Part shown: in pieces, positions 1 to 7,443 of the stretch
Layout: each line of letters begins with the position of its first letter
How positions within the stretch are numbered: position 1 is the first letter of the stretch
Origin: Prevotella sp.
GTDB lineage: Bacteria; Bacteroidota; Bacteroidia; Bacteroidales; Bacteroidaceae
DNA length: 52,706 nucleotides
Assembly: GCA_017475005.1 (NCBI GenBank)
Contig: JAFVGI010000043.1
Span: 1 to 52,706, forward strand
Direction of reading: 5' to 3'
Position numbers and translations under genes: made by a program
Notes under the pieces: model-generated
What the model was told of the DNA's origin: nothing
Seen by the model: only the letters and a program-made list of their open reading frames with translations
Database searches by the model: none

Positions 1-282
1 GCCATCGACCTGCTGAATGCCGAGATTGAGCATTTCCGTCAGATATTGGCTCGCAAGGGTGTAAGCACCGGCAGCGGAAGTCAAAACGAAAACGGTGGTG
101 GGAACGAAAACGAAAACGGTTCTGGGAACGAAAACCAAAACGAAAACCCTGGTGGCACCGAAAATGGTGGTGGCACCAACGAAAACGAAAACCAAAACGA
201 AAACGAAAACCAAAATGAAAACCAGGGTGGTGGCGGCACAACGCCGGATCCTGACCCCAATGCTGGAGGAACGGAGAATTAA
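1..282 (+). CDS. 3' end of a gene with an Asn/Glu-Gly-rich tail (possibly DUF6261 family)
   Basis: The open frame runs in from the left edge and stops with TAA at 280-282, so only the last 93 codons are visible. The first ~20 residues (AIDLLNAEIEHFRQILARKG) look like a helical, amphipathic C-terminal segment. They are followed by ~70 residues of low complexity built from NEN, NENQ and GGG units, ending in DPDPNAGGTEN. The tail is encoded by hexanucleotide units (AACGAA, AACCAA), so copy-number change would keep the frame. The helical part resembles the end of Bacteroidales DUF6261 proteins, which often end in Gly-rich tails, but this is from memory and weak. No function can be assigned. The start and most of the protein lie outside the window. 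Confidence 0.7.
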   Translation, partial: AIDLLNAEIEHFRQILARKGVSTGSGSQNENGGGNENENGSGNENQNENPGGTENGGGTNENENQNENENQNENQGGGGTTPDPDPNAGGTEN

Positions 283-415
283 GTGAAGAGTGACGAGTGA
301 AGAGTGAAGAGTGAAGAATTTTCGTAAAGACGACCTGAGAATCTTGCGCGACGATGCCCCTGCGGGGAGCGCATAAGATTATGGGAGTATTAAGAGAATC
401 GACGAAGTCAACAAT

Positions 416-455
416 TGGCGCAGAATGCAATGATTGCATCTGCGCCATTATTATT
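416..455. terminator. Bidirectional hairpin between convergent genes
   Basis: The arms TGGCGCAGA (416-424) and TCTGCGCCA (439-447) pair over 9 bp. The stem continues inward through TGCAA/TTGCA with one bulged A. It is followed by TTATTATTC on the plus strand and ATTGTTG on the minus strand. Its place between two converging genes fits a shared terminator. Confidence 0.7.
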
Positions 456-540
456 CGCTAACCGCTAACCGCTAACCGCTAACCGCTAACCGCTAACCGC
501 TAACCGCTAACCGCTAACCGCTAACCGCTCAACGCTAACC
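456..540. repeat. Heptanucleotide tandem array (CGCTAAC)n, about 12 copies
   Basis: A near-perfect head-to-tail array of the 7-mer CGCTAAC starts at 456. It is exact for about ten units, then has one variant unit (CGCTCAA) and a final CGCTAAC. It begins a few bases beyond the DUF4421 stop codon, which is at 547-545 on the minus strand. In that gene's sense orientation it reads (GGTTAGC)n. Shorter arrays of the same unit lie at 5561-5585 and, as a variant, at 27779-27799. The period is 7 and there are no unique spacers, so it is not a CRISPR. Confidence 0.95.
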
Positions 541-544
541 TAAG

Positions 545-1750
545 TTATAATGTTATTCCGACGGTGCCTTTCATGTTCCACTGGAAGACCTTGAAGGAGG
601 TACCCTTGAAGTATGAACGCAGGTAATTGGCCTGTGCAAAGACGCTGAAGACGAAATTCTTGTACCTGTATGCTGCGGCGAGGCGGGCATTGACGTTGAG
701 GGCCACTCGGCCGTAGTCGTTACGGTCGTCGTCGGGCGTTACCGTTACGCCGTTGATTTCCGTCTGGGCAGCGTCCTTGTAATGAAAGTCCCAATTGTAC
801 TTATATAGCTTTGAACTGCTGAAGAATGTGAGCACCGGCATTGCCATCATGTTTATTACGAGGCCCGGCGTGGGCACCCAGTTGTAGGTATATCCGCCAC
901 CGGCGCTGAGCTGGCTCATCTTCACCTTGCCGATGTGGTTGGCCTTGATGAGGAGGCCGATGTTGTCGGGAGAGGAGTAGTCGCACTTCTGGTAGTTGAA
1001 CATCATGCCGGCGATGAATGAACCGGCAGAACGCAGCTGCACTGTAGAGAGGTCGTAGGTGGCAGAGAGGGAGAATTTCTTCTTGTTGAAAATCCAGTAG
1101 CCGTCAAATACGAACGACTCTATCTTGTAGGCATAGTCCTCGCTCTGCAACAGCTGCTCGTATGTCATGCCTTTCTCGGCCCAGCCCTTCAGTTTGTGGT
1201 CGTTTGTAGAGCGTATCCATCTGACGTTAAGGCTATAGTTGGGCGATGCGAAATTCATGGCTACATTGGTGCTGTTCCTGTCGGCCTTGAGGTAAGAAAA
1301 GCCGAATCCGTAGCCCATGTATCCCACCCAAACGCCAGCAGATGCTGACATCGGCGGACGCACCTTCAGGTCGAAGCCCCATGTCTGGTCGCCCTTGTCA
1401 GGGTCATTTTCCACATCAACGGAGATATTGTCGATATCACCAGTGAGCGACACGCGCCACTTGCGCTTGGGAAGACCGATGTAGGTGGGGTCGGTACCCT
1501 TGATGCCCGACGAGTCGAGATAGTTCTTCAGCTTGCCCGTAACGAAATCCTTGGTGGTGTCATAGGTCTTCTTGGCAAGCTCCTTCGTCTTCTCGTCAAA
1601 TCGGAGCTCATCCTTCTTCAGCACCTTCTCGTCATGTTTCAGCCTGCTTTCCTTGGGCTTGGAGGCAGGGATGCTGTCAACGTCGTCAATGTCTGCAGCA
1701 AAAGCGCTGCAAGAAAAAATAAGGGCGAAAAAGAGAAATGTCGTCTTCAT
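545..1750 (-). CDS. DUF4421 family secreted/outer-membrane protein
   Basis: This 401-residue protein begins with a classic signal peptide (MKTTFLFFALIFSCSAFA, cleaved near residue 18). A charged Lys/Glu/Asp-rich linker follows (about 20-75), then a long region of alternating aromatic and glycine residues (YMGYGFGFSYLKA, WVPTPGLVINMM) typical of beta-strands. It fits DUF4421, a Bacteroidetes family of unknown function predicted to form an outer-membrane barrel. A longer frame opens at 1780, but a consensus promoter (TTTG 1809-1806, 20-bp spacer, TATTTTTG 1785-1778) overlaps that start. The ATG at 1750 directly before the signal peptide is therefore preferred. No ligand or partner is evident. 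The gene stands alone and is followed by the heptamer array. Confidence 0.85.
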   Translation of the reverse strand: MKTTFLFFALIFSCSAFAADIDDVDSIPASKPKESRLKHDEKVLKKDELRFDEKTKELAKKTYDTTKDFVTGKLKNYLDSSGIKGTDPTYIGLPKRKWRVSLTGDIDNISVDVENDPDKGDQTWGFDLKVRPPMSASAGVWVGYMGYGFGFSYLKADRNSTNVAMNFASPNYSLNVRWIRSTNDHKLKGWAEKGMTYEQLLQSEDYAYKIESFVFDGYWIFNKKKFSLSATYDLSTVQLRSAGSFIAGMMFNYQKCDYSSPDNIGLLIKANHIGKVKMSQLSAGGGYTYNWVPTPGLVINMMAMPVLTFFSSSKLYKYNWDFHYKDAAQTEINGVTVTPDDDRNDYGRVALNVNARLAAAYRYKNFVFSVFAQANYLRSYFKGTSFKVFQWNMKGTVGITL

Positions 1751-1777
1751 AGTTTTTCCAACTAACGTTTTCCGCAG

Positions 1778-1809
1778 CAAAAATATAAAAAAGAAATCAA
1801 TCCCGCAAA
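1778..1809 (-). promoter_or_regulatory. Bacteroidetes-type promoter for the DUF4421 gene
   Basis: On the minus strand, TTTG (1809-1806) is separated by exactly 20 bp from TATTTTTG (1785-1778), matching the -33/-7 consensus. The predicted start of transcription (~1772) leaves a leader of about 20 nt before the ATG at 1750. Confidence 0.75.
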
Positions 1810-2172
1810 TATTTTCTTATTTATCTTGGTATTGAGGGTATTGGTAAAACTGTGTTCAGCTAGCGCGCAGGGCTTTAGAAAAAAAACCGAAAAAACATCC
1901 TTCCAAAGGCATAAGTCTTTTTAGACTTTTGTAGTCCTTCAAGTTAAAGTGCCATTATAAGTAAACTTCTATGTCGCTTTTCCTTGAACTCCTACACCTT
2001 CCTACGTCAGGTTATGCCTTTGTCAGGCAAAGAACCCCGGCCTGAGCTCAACGCCGGCCTAGAAAACCAAATTTTGCAACTGAGTGGCAAGAGAATATTT
2101 TAAACTCCTTAAACTGTTTAAACCTCTCAAACACAGCCGTCATGGAAATAAAACAAAAAAATTGTTTTTTTA

Positions 2173-2204
2173 TTTGTATTTCTCATAACTTAATCGTACC
2201 TTTG
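2173..2204 (+). promoter_or_regulatory. Bacteroidetes promoter upstream of the DUF1015 gene
   Basis: TTTG (2173-2176), a 20-bp spacer and TACCTTTG (2197-2204) match the consensus perfectly. The surrounding ~65 bp (from about 2138, starting GTCATGGAAATAAAAC) is nearly identical to a module at 5668-5730 whose -7 box has decayed to TACCTCTG. The leader to the ATG at 2373 would be about 160 nt. Confidence 0.8.
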
Positions 2205-2214
2205 CAAACGATAA

Positions 2215-2340
2215 GTCCAAAAGTACGAAGTAGGAGTTACGAGGTACGATGTGTCGCTGATGCGAGTACAAAGTATAAATTACGAAGTACAAAGTAACTT
2301 CCACCTTCCAACTCGCAGCGAAGCGAGAATACATCAAAAT
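2215..2340 (+). repeat. Dispersed leader element, copy 1 (two small hairpins)
   Basis: Blocks shared with 51900-52022 are AAAGTACGAAGTAGGA, CGATGTGTCG, AAGTATA, CCACCTTCCAAC and CTCGCAGCGAAGCGAGAATA. Hairpin 1 here is CGC-TGAT-GCG (about 2254-2263); in the other copy the same place reads CGGC-TTT-GCCG. Hairpin 2 is CTCGC-AGCGAA-GCGAG and is identical in both. Both copies end shortly before a start codon. Confidence 0.8.
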
Positions 2341-2372
2341 ACGTAATTCGTAATTCAAAATTCATAATTACC

Positions 2373-3644
2373 ATGGCAATAGTAAAACCATTCAAGGGCA
2401 TTCGCCCACCAAAGGAGTTAGTAGAAGAAGTAGAGTCACGTCCATACGACGTGCTTGACTCAGAGGAGGCCCGCGCCGAGGCAGGGGATAACGAGAAATC
2501 ACTCTATCACATCATCAAGCCTGAGATAAACTTCGCCCCTGGCACGAGCGAGTATGATCCGAAGGTGTATGAGGAGGCAGCACGCCAGTTCAAGAAGTTC
2601 CAGGACAAGGGATGGCTTGTGCAGGACGACAAGGAACAGTATTACATTTATGCCCAGACCTCGTCACTGCCAGCCAACGGCGGAAAGGAAAAGACACAGT
2701 ACGGACTCGTAGTGGGTGCATATTCCGGCGACTACGAGAAGGGCATCATAAAGAAACACGAGCTGACACGCCGCGACAAGGAGGAAGACAGAATGAAGCA
2801 CGTCCGTGTGAACAACGCCAACATAGAGCCTGTATTCTTCGCTTATCCTGACAACGCCGTGCTCGACAAACTCATCATGCGCTATGCTGCAGGAGAGCCG
2901 GAATATGACTTCGTTGCTCCTATCGACGGCTTCCGTCACAGGCTGTGGATTGTTTCTGACGACAAGGACATCGCCACCATAACAGAGGAATTTGCAAAGA
3001 TGCCGGCACTATACATCGCTGACGGACACCATCGCTCGGCTGCCGCTGCCCTCGTAGGAACAGAGAAGGCAAAGCAGAATCCTAACCACAAGGGTGACGA
3101 GGAGTATAACTACTTCATGGCTGTAGCCTTCCAGGCAAGTCAGCTGACCGTGCTGGATTACAACCGCGTGGTGAAAGACCTCAACGGCAACAGCTCGGAG
3201 GAGTTCCTCGAGAAGCTGCAGAAGAACTTCGTAGTAGAAAAGAAGGGCACGGCAGAGTATCGCCCACAGCATGCTCACCAGTTCTCACTCTATCTTGACG
3301 GCGAATGGTACAGCCTCGACGCAAAGCCGGGAACCTTCGACGATAACGACCCGATAGGAGTGCTCGACGTGGACATCTCGTCGCGACTCATCCTGCAGGA
3401 CATCCTCGAGATTGGCGACCTGCGTTCAAGCCAGCGCATAGACTTCGTAGGAGGACTGCGCGGTCTGGGAGAACTGAAGAGACGCGTCGATTCCGGCGAG
3501 ATGCGTATGGCATTGGCGCTGTATCCTGTTTCGATGAAGCAGATAATGGATATTGCCGATTCTGGTAATATCATGCCTCCAAAGGCTACATGGTTTGAGC
3601 CGAAACTGCGCTCAGGACTCATCATCCACAAGCTGGACAGTTAG
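2373..3644 (+). CDS. DUF1015 family protein (COG4198)
   Basis: This 423-residue soluble protein opens with AIVKPFKGIRPPKELVEEVESRPYDVL, the characteristic start of DUF1015 (an F-G/K-I-RP motif followed by PYDV). It also carries the conserved YIADGHHRSAAA segment near residue 216 and ends in PKATWFEPKLRSGLIIHKL, the usual family terminus (PpKsTwFePKl). Its biochemical role is not established. In Bacteroidetes it is often found next to serine biosynthesis genes (serC, serA), but no such neighbour is visible here. The ATG at 2373 is preceded by a 160-nt repeat-bearing leader. Length and both ends agree with the family, so I consider it intact. Confidence 0.9.
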   Translation: MAIVKPFKGIRPPKELVEEVESRPYDVLDSEEARAEAGDNEKSLYHIIKPEINFAPGTSEYDPKVYEEAARQFKKFQDKGWLVQDDKEQYYIYAQTSSLPANGGKEKTQYGLVVGAYSGDYEKGIIKKHELTRRDKEEDRMKHVRVNNANIEPVFFAYPDNAVLDKLIMRYAAGEPEYDFVAPIDGFRHRLWIVSDDKDIATITEEFAKMPALYIADGHHRSAAAALVGTEKAKQNPNHKGDEEYNYFMAVAFQASQLTVLDYNRVVKDLNGNSSEEFLEKLQKNFVVEKKGTAEYRPQHAHQFSLYLDGEWYSLDAKPGTFDDNDPIGVLDVDISSRLILQDILEIGDLRSSQRIDFVGGLRGLGELKRRVDSGEMRMALALYPVSMKQIMDIADSGNIMPPKATWFEPKLRSGLIIHKLDS

Positions 3645-3732
3645 GAATGAGGAGTTAGGAATTAGGAATTAGGTAATCGGCTTTGCCGCTTATACCTTTA
3701 GGTGTAAGAATTATTCTTCACTCTTCACTCTC
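3645..3732. repeat. Short direct repeats and a small hairpin downstream of the DUF1015 gene
   Basis: Right after the TAG the sequence runs through GGAGTTA/GGAATTA units (about 3646-3672). A hairpin CGGC-TTT-GCCG (3678-3688) and CTTCACT repeats follow, up to the GTG of the next gene. The hairpin is identical to the one in the leader element copy near 51940. Confidence 0.6.
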
Positions 3733-5046
3733 GTGAACAAGCAAATTCTGCATCTGGCAATACCATCGATAATCTCCAACATCACCGTTCCGCTGTTGGG
3801 GTTTGTCGATGTCGCCATCACCGGCCACATGGGTGATGCCCGCTATATGGCGGCCATCGCTGTGGGGTCGATGCTGTTTAATATAATGTACTGGATGTTT
3901 TCCTTCCTGCGCTTCGGCACAGGGGGAATGACAGCCCAGACATACGGCCAGAAGAACAGCGAGGAATGTGCCCTGCTGCTGTTCCGGTCGCAGATTACTT
4001 CATTTGCCGTCGCCCTGGGGCTCTTCGTGATGCAGGTGCCGCTGTTCGCACTTGCCATGTGGGTGATACAGCCGGCGGCAAACCTGATAAGCATCATACA
4101 CACCTATTACGGCATCTGCATCTTCGGAACGTTTCCGTCGCTGGCACTATATGCCTTCACGGGATGGTTCGTAGGGATGCAGAATACGCGGTTTCCGATG
4201 GTGATATCCATAACACAGAATATCATCAACATCTGCCTCAGTTACGTATTGGTATTCTTCTTCGGCATGAAGATTGCGGGCGTTGCCTATGGTACGCTGA
4301 TAGCACAATGGTGCGGCGCATTGATGGCGATAGCATTGATAGTATGGAAATACGGAGGGATGTTCAGAACACTGTCGAACCTCAGGGCGAAGGTGTTAAG
4401 GATGGAGGCTTTCAAACGCTTCTTCATGGTCAACCAAACCATCTTCCTACGCACCATCTTCCTCATTGCCGTAAACCTGTACTTCATAAAAGTCGGTGCC
4501 AGAGGCGGCGCGATAATACTGGCTGTCAACGCGATGCTAATGCAGTTCTTCATCTTCTACACATATGTAATGGACGGCTTTGCCTTTGCTGCTGAAGCAC
4601 TGTGCGGAAGATACTACGGCGCTAAGGACAGCGGAAACTTCAGCCTCGCCATGAAGGGCGTATGGAAATGGGGACTGCTGCTCACCGTGGCATACACCCT
4701 GTTCTATGCCTTTGGAGGTGACTTCATGGTGTCACTGATGACGGACGACAGCGTTATACGCTTTGCATCACGACCATACATGCCTTGGGCAGTGGCAATA
4801 CCTTTCTGCGGACTTGCGGCATTCGTATGGGACGGAGTGTTCGTGGGAATAACAAATATAAAGGGAATGTTGCTGGGCACCTTCGTGGGAGCGATGTTCT
4901 TCTTCGCGATACTGAGTTTCCCATATCCGTTCGACCTGACAACAGCTTCTCGCAACAACATATTGTGGTGCGCCTTTGATGCATACCTGATAATGAGGGG
5001 CGTGACGCAAACGATAGTGTGGAAACGAAAACCTGTAACAATATAA
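3733..5046 (+). CDS. MATE family efflux transporter (DinF-like)
   Basis: This 437-residue polytopic inner-membrane protein has about 12 hydrophobic segments in two homologous halves. The family signature is clear at the start (LAIPSIISNITVPLLGFVDVAITGHMGD), which is the first MATE helix with the P-x-Ixx-I-xxP-L pattern. MATE proteins of the DinF/NorM branch export drugs or metabolites in exchange for Na+ or H+; the substrate is not predictable here. It starts with GTG at 3733, because no ATG precedes the first helix. The stop codon at 5044-5046 directly abuts the ATG of the guanine deaminase gene, so the two are probably co-translated. This raises the possibility, as inference only, that it exports a purine-related compound. 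Confidence 0.9.
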   Translation: MNKQILHLAIPSIISNITVPLLGFVDVAITGHMGDARYMAAIAVGSMLFNIMYWMFSFLRFGTGGMTAQTYGQKNSEECALLLFRSQITSFAVALGLFVMQVPLFALAMWVIQPAANLISIIHTYYGICIFGTFPSLALYAFTGWFVGMQNTRFPMVISITQNIINICLSYVLVFFFGMKIAGVAYGTLIAQWCGALMAIALIVWKYGGMFRTLSNLRAKVLRMEAFKRFFMVNQTIFLRTIFLIAVNLYFIKVGARGGAIILAVNAMLMQFFIFYTYVMDGFAFAAEALCGRYYGAKDSGNFSLAMKGVWKWGLLLTVAYTLFYAFGGDFMVSLMTDDSVIRFASRPYMPWAVAIPFCGLAAFVWDGVFVGITNIKGMLLGTFVGAMFFFAILSFPYPFDLTTASRNNILWCAFDAYLIMRGVTQTIVWKRKPVTI

Positions 5047-5523
5047 ATGATGGACGAGAAAGACAGGAAATTCATGCAGCAGGCAATAGACCTGAGCGTT
5101 GAGAATGTAAAAAAGGGCGGCGGTCCGTTCGGTGCTGTGATAGTGCGCGGCGACGAGGTGATAGCGACCGGTGTGAACAATGTGGTGCCGCATTGCGACC
5201 CGACGGCACATGCGGAGGTGAGCGCCATAAGGAAAGCTTGCCAGAAAGTGAACAACTTCAAACTGGAGGGATGCAGCATATACACCTCTTGCGAACCGTG
5301 CCCTATGTGCTTGAGCGCCATATACTGGGCAGGAATAGAACGCATCTATTACGGCAATACAAAGCAGGACGCAGAGGAGATAAACTTCAGCGACAAATTT
5401 ATATATGAAGAGATAGAACGCCCTGTGTCAGAACGCCACATACCGGCCACGATGATGATGAGAGACGAAGCACAGAAAGCCTTCGAGGCATGGAAGAATA
5501 AGGAGGACAAGACGGAGTATTGA
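5047..5523 (+). CDS. guaD: Guanine deaminase (cytidine-deaminase fold)
   Basis: This 158-residue zinc enzyme of the CDA superfamily is predicted to hydrolyse guanine to xanthine and ammonia. The zinc site is complete: H55-A-E57 (the Glu is the proton shuttle) and P84-C85-P-M-C88. It is not just any deaminase: GGPFGAVIV, PTAHAEVSAIRKAC, SCEPCPMCLSAIYWA, FIYEEI and the FEAWKN...EY terminus closely follow Bacillus GuaD, including the C-terminal Tyr region that caps the neighbouring active site. A tRNA adenosine deaminase (TadA) is the alternative, but the FIYEEI and C-terminal features argue against it. It follows the MATE gene with no gap. Tandem repeats begin immediately after the stop. Confidence 0.88.
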   Translation: MMDEKDRKFMQQAIDLSVENVKKGGGPFGAVIVRGDEVIATGVNNVVPHCDPTAHAEVSAIRKACQKVNNFKLEGCSIYTSCEPCPMCLSAIYWAGIERIYYGNTKQDAEEINFSDKFIYEEIERPVSERHIPATMMMRDEAQKAFEAWKNKEDKTEY

Positions 5524-5853
5524 GAGTTGAAAGGTGAAAGTTGAAAGGTGAAAGGTGAAAGGTTAGCGGTTAGCGGTTAGCGGTTAAAGTTTTGAGTTAA
5601 AAACAATTTTTTTTCGTTTTCGTTTTCGTTTTTTTTTCGTACCTCTGACCTTCGTCGAAGGTACTCCGTCATGGAAATAAAACAAAAAAATTGTTTTTTA
5701 TTTGTATTTCTCATAACTTATTCGTACCTCTGACTTCGTCGAAGGTACTTTCGTTCGAAAATACAAACAAAAATAAAAAAACTTTTCTTTTTGTTTGGTA
5801 TTTTGCTCACTTATTCGTACCTTTGCACACGAATTTAAGGTTTATCACAGAGC
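5524..5853. other. Repeat-rich region with three promoter-like modules before the nif3-like gene
   Basis: From left to right it contains GGTGAAA/GTTGAAA repeats (5524-5560), GGTTAGC x3 (5561-5582), T-rich sequence with TTTTCG x3-4 (about 5608-5637), and two decayed promoter modules. These carry TACCTCTG at about 5640 and 5726, each followed by a palindromic TTCGTCGAAGGTA. The intact promoter is at 5794-5825. I see no gene. Confidence 0.75.
5794..5825 (+). promoter_or_regulatory. Promoter of the nif3-aguAB-holA operon
   Basis: TTTG (5794-5797), a 20-bp spacer and TACCTTTG (5818-5825). The expected leader to the GTG at 5854 is about 22 nt. The surrounding block (TTTGTTTGGTATTTTGCTCACTT) recurs almost unchanged before lptD at 45320-45345. 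Confidence 0.85.
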
Positions 5854-6603
5854 GTGAAGATTAAGGATGTCATTAGTACCCTTGAGCAATTCGCGCCTTT
5901 GCCACTACAGGAAAGCTATGATAATGCAGGCCTGCAGATTGGATTGACAGAGGCGGATGTTTCAGGGGTCTTATTGTGTTTAGATGTCACTGAAGCAATT
6001 GTTCAGGAGGCAATCGACAAAGGGTGTAACATGATAGTGTCACACCATCCGTTGCTGTTTCATGGTCTCAAGCAGATTGGAGACAGCGACTATGTGCAGA
6101 GGGCTGCGGTAATGGCTATAAAGAACGATATCGCTATCGTTTCAATGCATACCAACCTCGACAACATCGAGGGTGGAGTGAACAGCGAGATAGCACGCCG
6201 TCTGGGAGCAGAGGGTGAGGTGACAGAAGGCCTGTTTCTGGGAGAACTGGCACAACCTATTTCAGCAAAGGAATATATATATAAGGTAAAGGAAACCTTT
6301 AATGCAGGAGTGGTGATGACCAACGGCCTGTTGGAACGTCCCATCAAACGCATAGCAATAAGTGGCGGCGCAGGAGCCTTCATGCTGCAAAGAGCAATAG
6401 AGGAGGGGGCTGACGCCTTCCTGACAGGAGAAATGAAGTATAACGATTACTTCGACCATGAGGGAATACAGATAACGGTAATAGGCCACTATGAAAGTGA
6501 GCAGTTTACCAAAGAACTCCTGAAGGACATCATAGACAAAGGATGTCCGGGCATAAGGACTATTGTAACGGAAAATAATACTAATCCAATAAAATATTTT
6601 TAA
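5854..6603 (+). CDS. Nif3-like dinuclear metal centre protein (YbgI/YqfO family)
   Basis: This 249-residue cytosolic protein of the Nif3 (DUF34) family forms ring-shaped hexamers with a two-metal site; its reaction is not settled, and some members have GTP cyclohydrolase I-like activity. The metal ligands are visible: SHHP at 63-66, MHTNLDN near 98-104 and GHYESEQ near 211-217. The start of the family is clear (YDNAGLQIG). The PII-like insertion found in many longer members (about 370 residues) is absent, so this is the short form. GTG at 5854 is chosen because it begins the conserved N-terminus (MKIKDVISTLEQFAPL) and lies just after a perfect promoter. It heads an operon with the zinc-ribbon gene 4 bp downstream, a standard Bacteroidetes pairing. 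Confidence 0.92.
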   Translation: MKIKDVISTLEQFAPLPLQESYDNAGLQIGLTEADVSGVLLCLDVTEAIVQEAIDKGCNMIVSHHPLLFHGLKQIGDSDYVQRAAVMAIKNDIAIVSMHTNLDNIEGGVNSEIARRLGAEGEVTEGLFLGELAQPISAKEYIYKVKETFNAGVVMTNGLLERPIKRIAISGGAGAFMLQRAIEEGADAFLTGEMKYNDYFDHEGIQITVIGHYESEQFTKELLKDIIDKGCPGIRTIVTENNTNPIKYF

Positions 6604-6607
6604 AAGC

Positions 6608-7429
6608 ATGGCAAGAAAAGATCCAAAAGACATGACCGTTGAAGAGAAGCTGAAGACTCTCTTCCAGTTGCAGACAACACTCTCACACATTGATGAGAAG
6701 CGTGCAGTACGTGGTGAACTGCCTCTTGAGGTAGAAGACCTTGAGAATGAACTCGAAGGCCTCAGTGTGCGCATGGAGAAGCTTAACAAGGAGATAAGAG
6801 ACCTTAAGGATGCTATCTCAAAGCGCAGTGCCGACATAGAACAGGCAAAGATGTCTGTAGAGCGTTACAAAGACCAGCTGAACGAGGTGAAGAACAATCG
6901 CGAATATGATACTCTCACCAAGGAGATAGAGTTCCAGCAGTTGGAGATAGAACTGTGCGAAAAGAAAATCCGTGAGGCAGAGATGCGCATACAGGATCGC
7001 CAGGCTGACAGAGAAAAGGTGGAGATGCTCATAGAAGATCGTGAGCGTGACCTTGACGACAAGAGAAGCGAACTCGACGAGATTATGCTTGAGACTCGCG
7101 AAGAAGAAGACCTCCTGAAGATAAAGGCAAAAGACCTGGAGTTGAAGATAGAAACTCGTCTGTTGCAGAGCTTCAAGAAAATCAGAAAGAACGCTCGCAA
7201 CGGCTTGGGTATCGTATATGTAAACCGCGATGCTTGCGGTGGTTGCTTCAACAAGATTCCACCACAGCGCCAGCTGGATGTCAAGATGCACAAGAAGATT
7301 ATTGTTTGCGAACATTGCGGACGTATTCTGATTGACCCTGAATTGGCAGGCGTGAAACTGGTTAAGCCAGAAGAGAAGACAAAGCGTCGCCGTTCTACCA
7401 TTCGCAGAAAAAAGACTGACGAGGAGTAA
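6608..7429 (+). CDS. Coiled-coil protein with C-terminal C4 zinc ribbon (COG1579)
   Basis: This 273-residue cytosolic protein has a long antiparallel coiled coil over about residues 15-190 (heptads rich in E, K, R, L). A C4 zinc ribbon follows, formed by the pairs ACGGC (about 207-211) and CEHCG (about 235-239), and the tail is very basic (KTKRRRSTIRRKK). The family is a predicted nucleic-acid-binding protein (Pfam zf-RING_7, COG1579) of unknown precise role. It is almost always found next to nif3-like genes, as here with a 4-bp gap. The basic tail would suit RNA or DNA contact (inference). It is intact. Confidence 0.9.
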   Translation: MARKDPKDMTVEEKLKTLFQLQTTLSHIDEKRAVRGELPLEVEDLENELEGLSVRMEKLNKEIRDLKDAISKRSADIEQAKMSVERYKDQLNEVKNNREYDTLTKEIEFQQLEIELCEKKIREAEMRIQDRQADREKVEMLIEDRERDLDDKRSELDEIMLETREEEDLLKIKAKDLELKIETRLLQSFKKIRKNARNGLGIVYVNRDACGGCFNKIPPQRQLDVKMHKKIIVCEHCGRILIDPELAGVKLVKPEEKTKRRRSTIRRKKTDEE

Positions 7430-7443
7430 AATAGAATTACCCC

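Larger units (their letters stand above)
283..544. other. Convergent intergenic region: repeats, terminator, heptamer array
   Basis: This region lies between the plus-strand gene ending at 282 and the minus-strand gene ending at 545. It starts with GTGAAGA-type direct repeats (about 283-317), continues with unremarkable sequence, then a strong hairpin (416-447) and a heptamer array (456-540). I see no gene in it. Confidence 0.7.
1810..2372. other. Non-coding region: hairpins, promoter and long leader of the DUF1015 gene
   Basis: There is no convincing gene in this stretch. It contains a TTTT-looped hairpin AAGTCT/AGACTT (1913-1928), a CCGGC/GCCGG hairpin (2037-2057) and a promoter module (about 2135-2204). 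A repeat-rich leader (2210-2372) shares an element with the oadA-oadB gap near the right end of the window. The 60-codon minus-strand frame here is built from repeat sequence and is not credible. Confidence 0.6.

Noticed and set aside
456-540. Repeat array that might be taken for a CRISPR
   Set aside because: The unit is 7 nt with no spacers and there are no cas genes in the window.
2170-2358. Minus-strand 62-codon frame in the DUF1015 leader
   Set aside because: It is composed of the short direct repeats and the promoter module and has no family resemblance.
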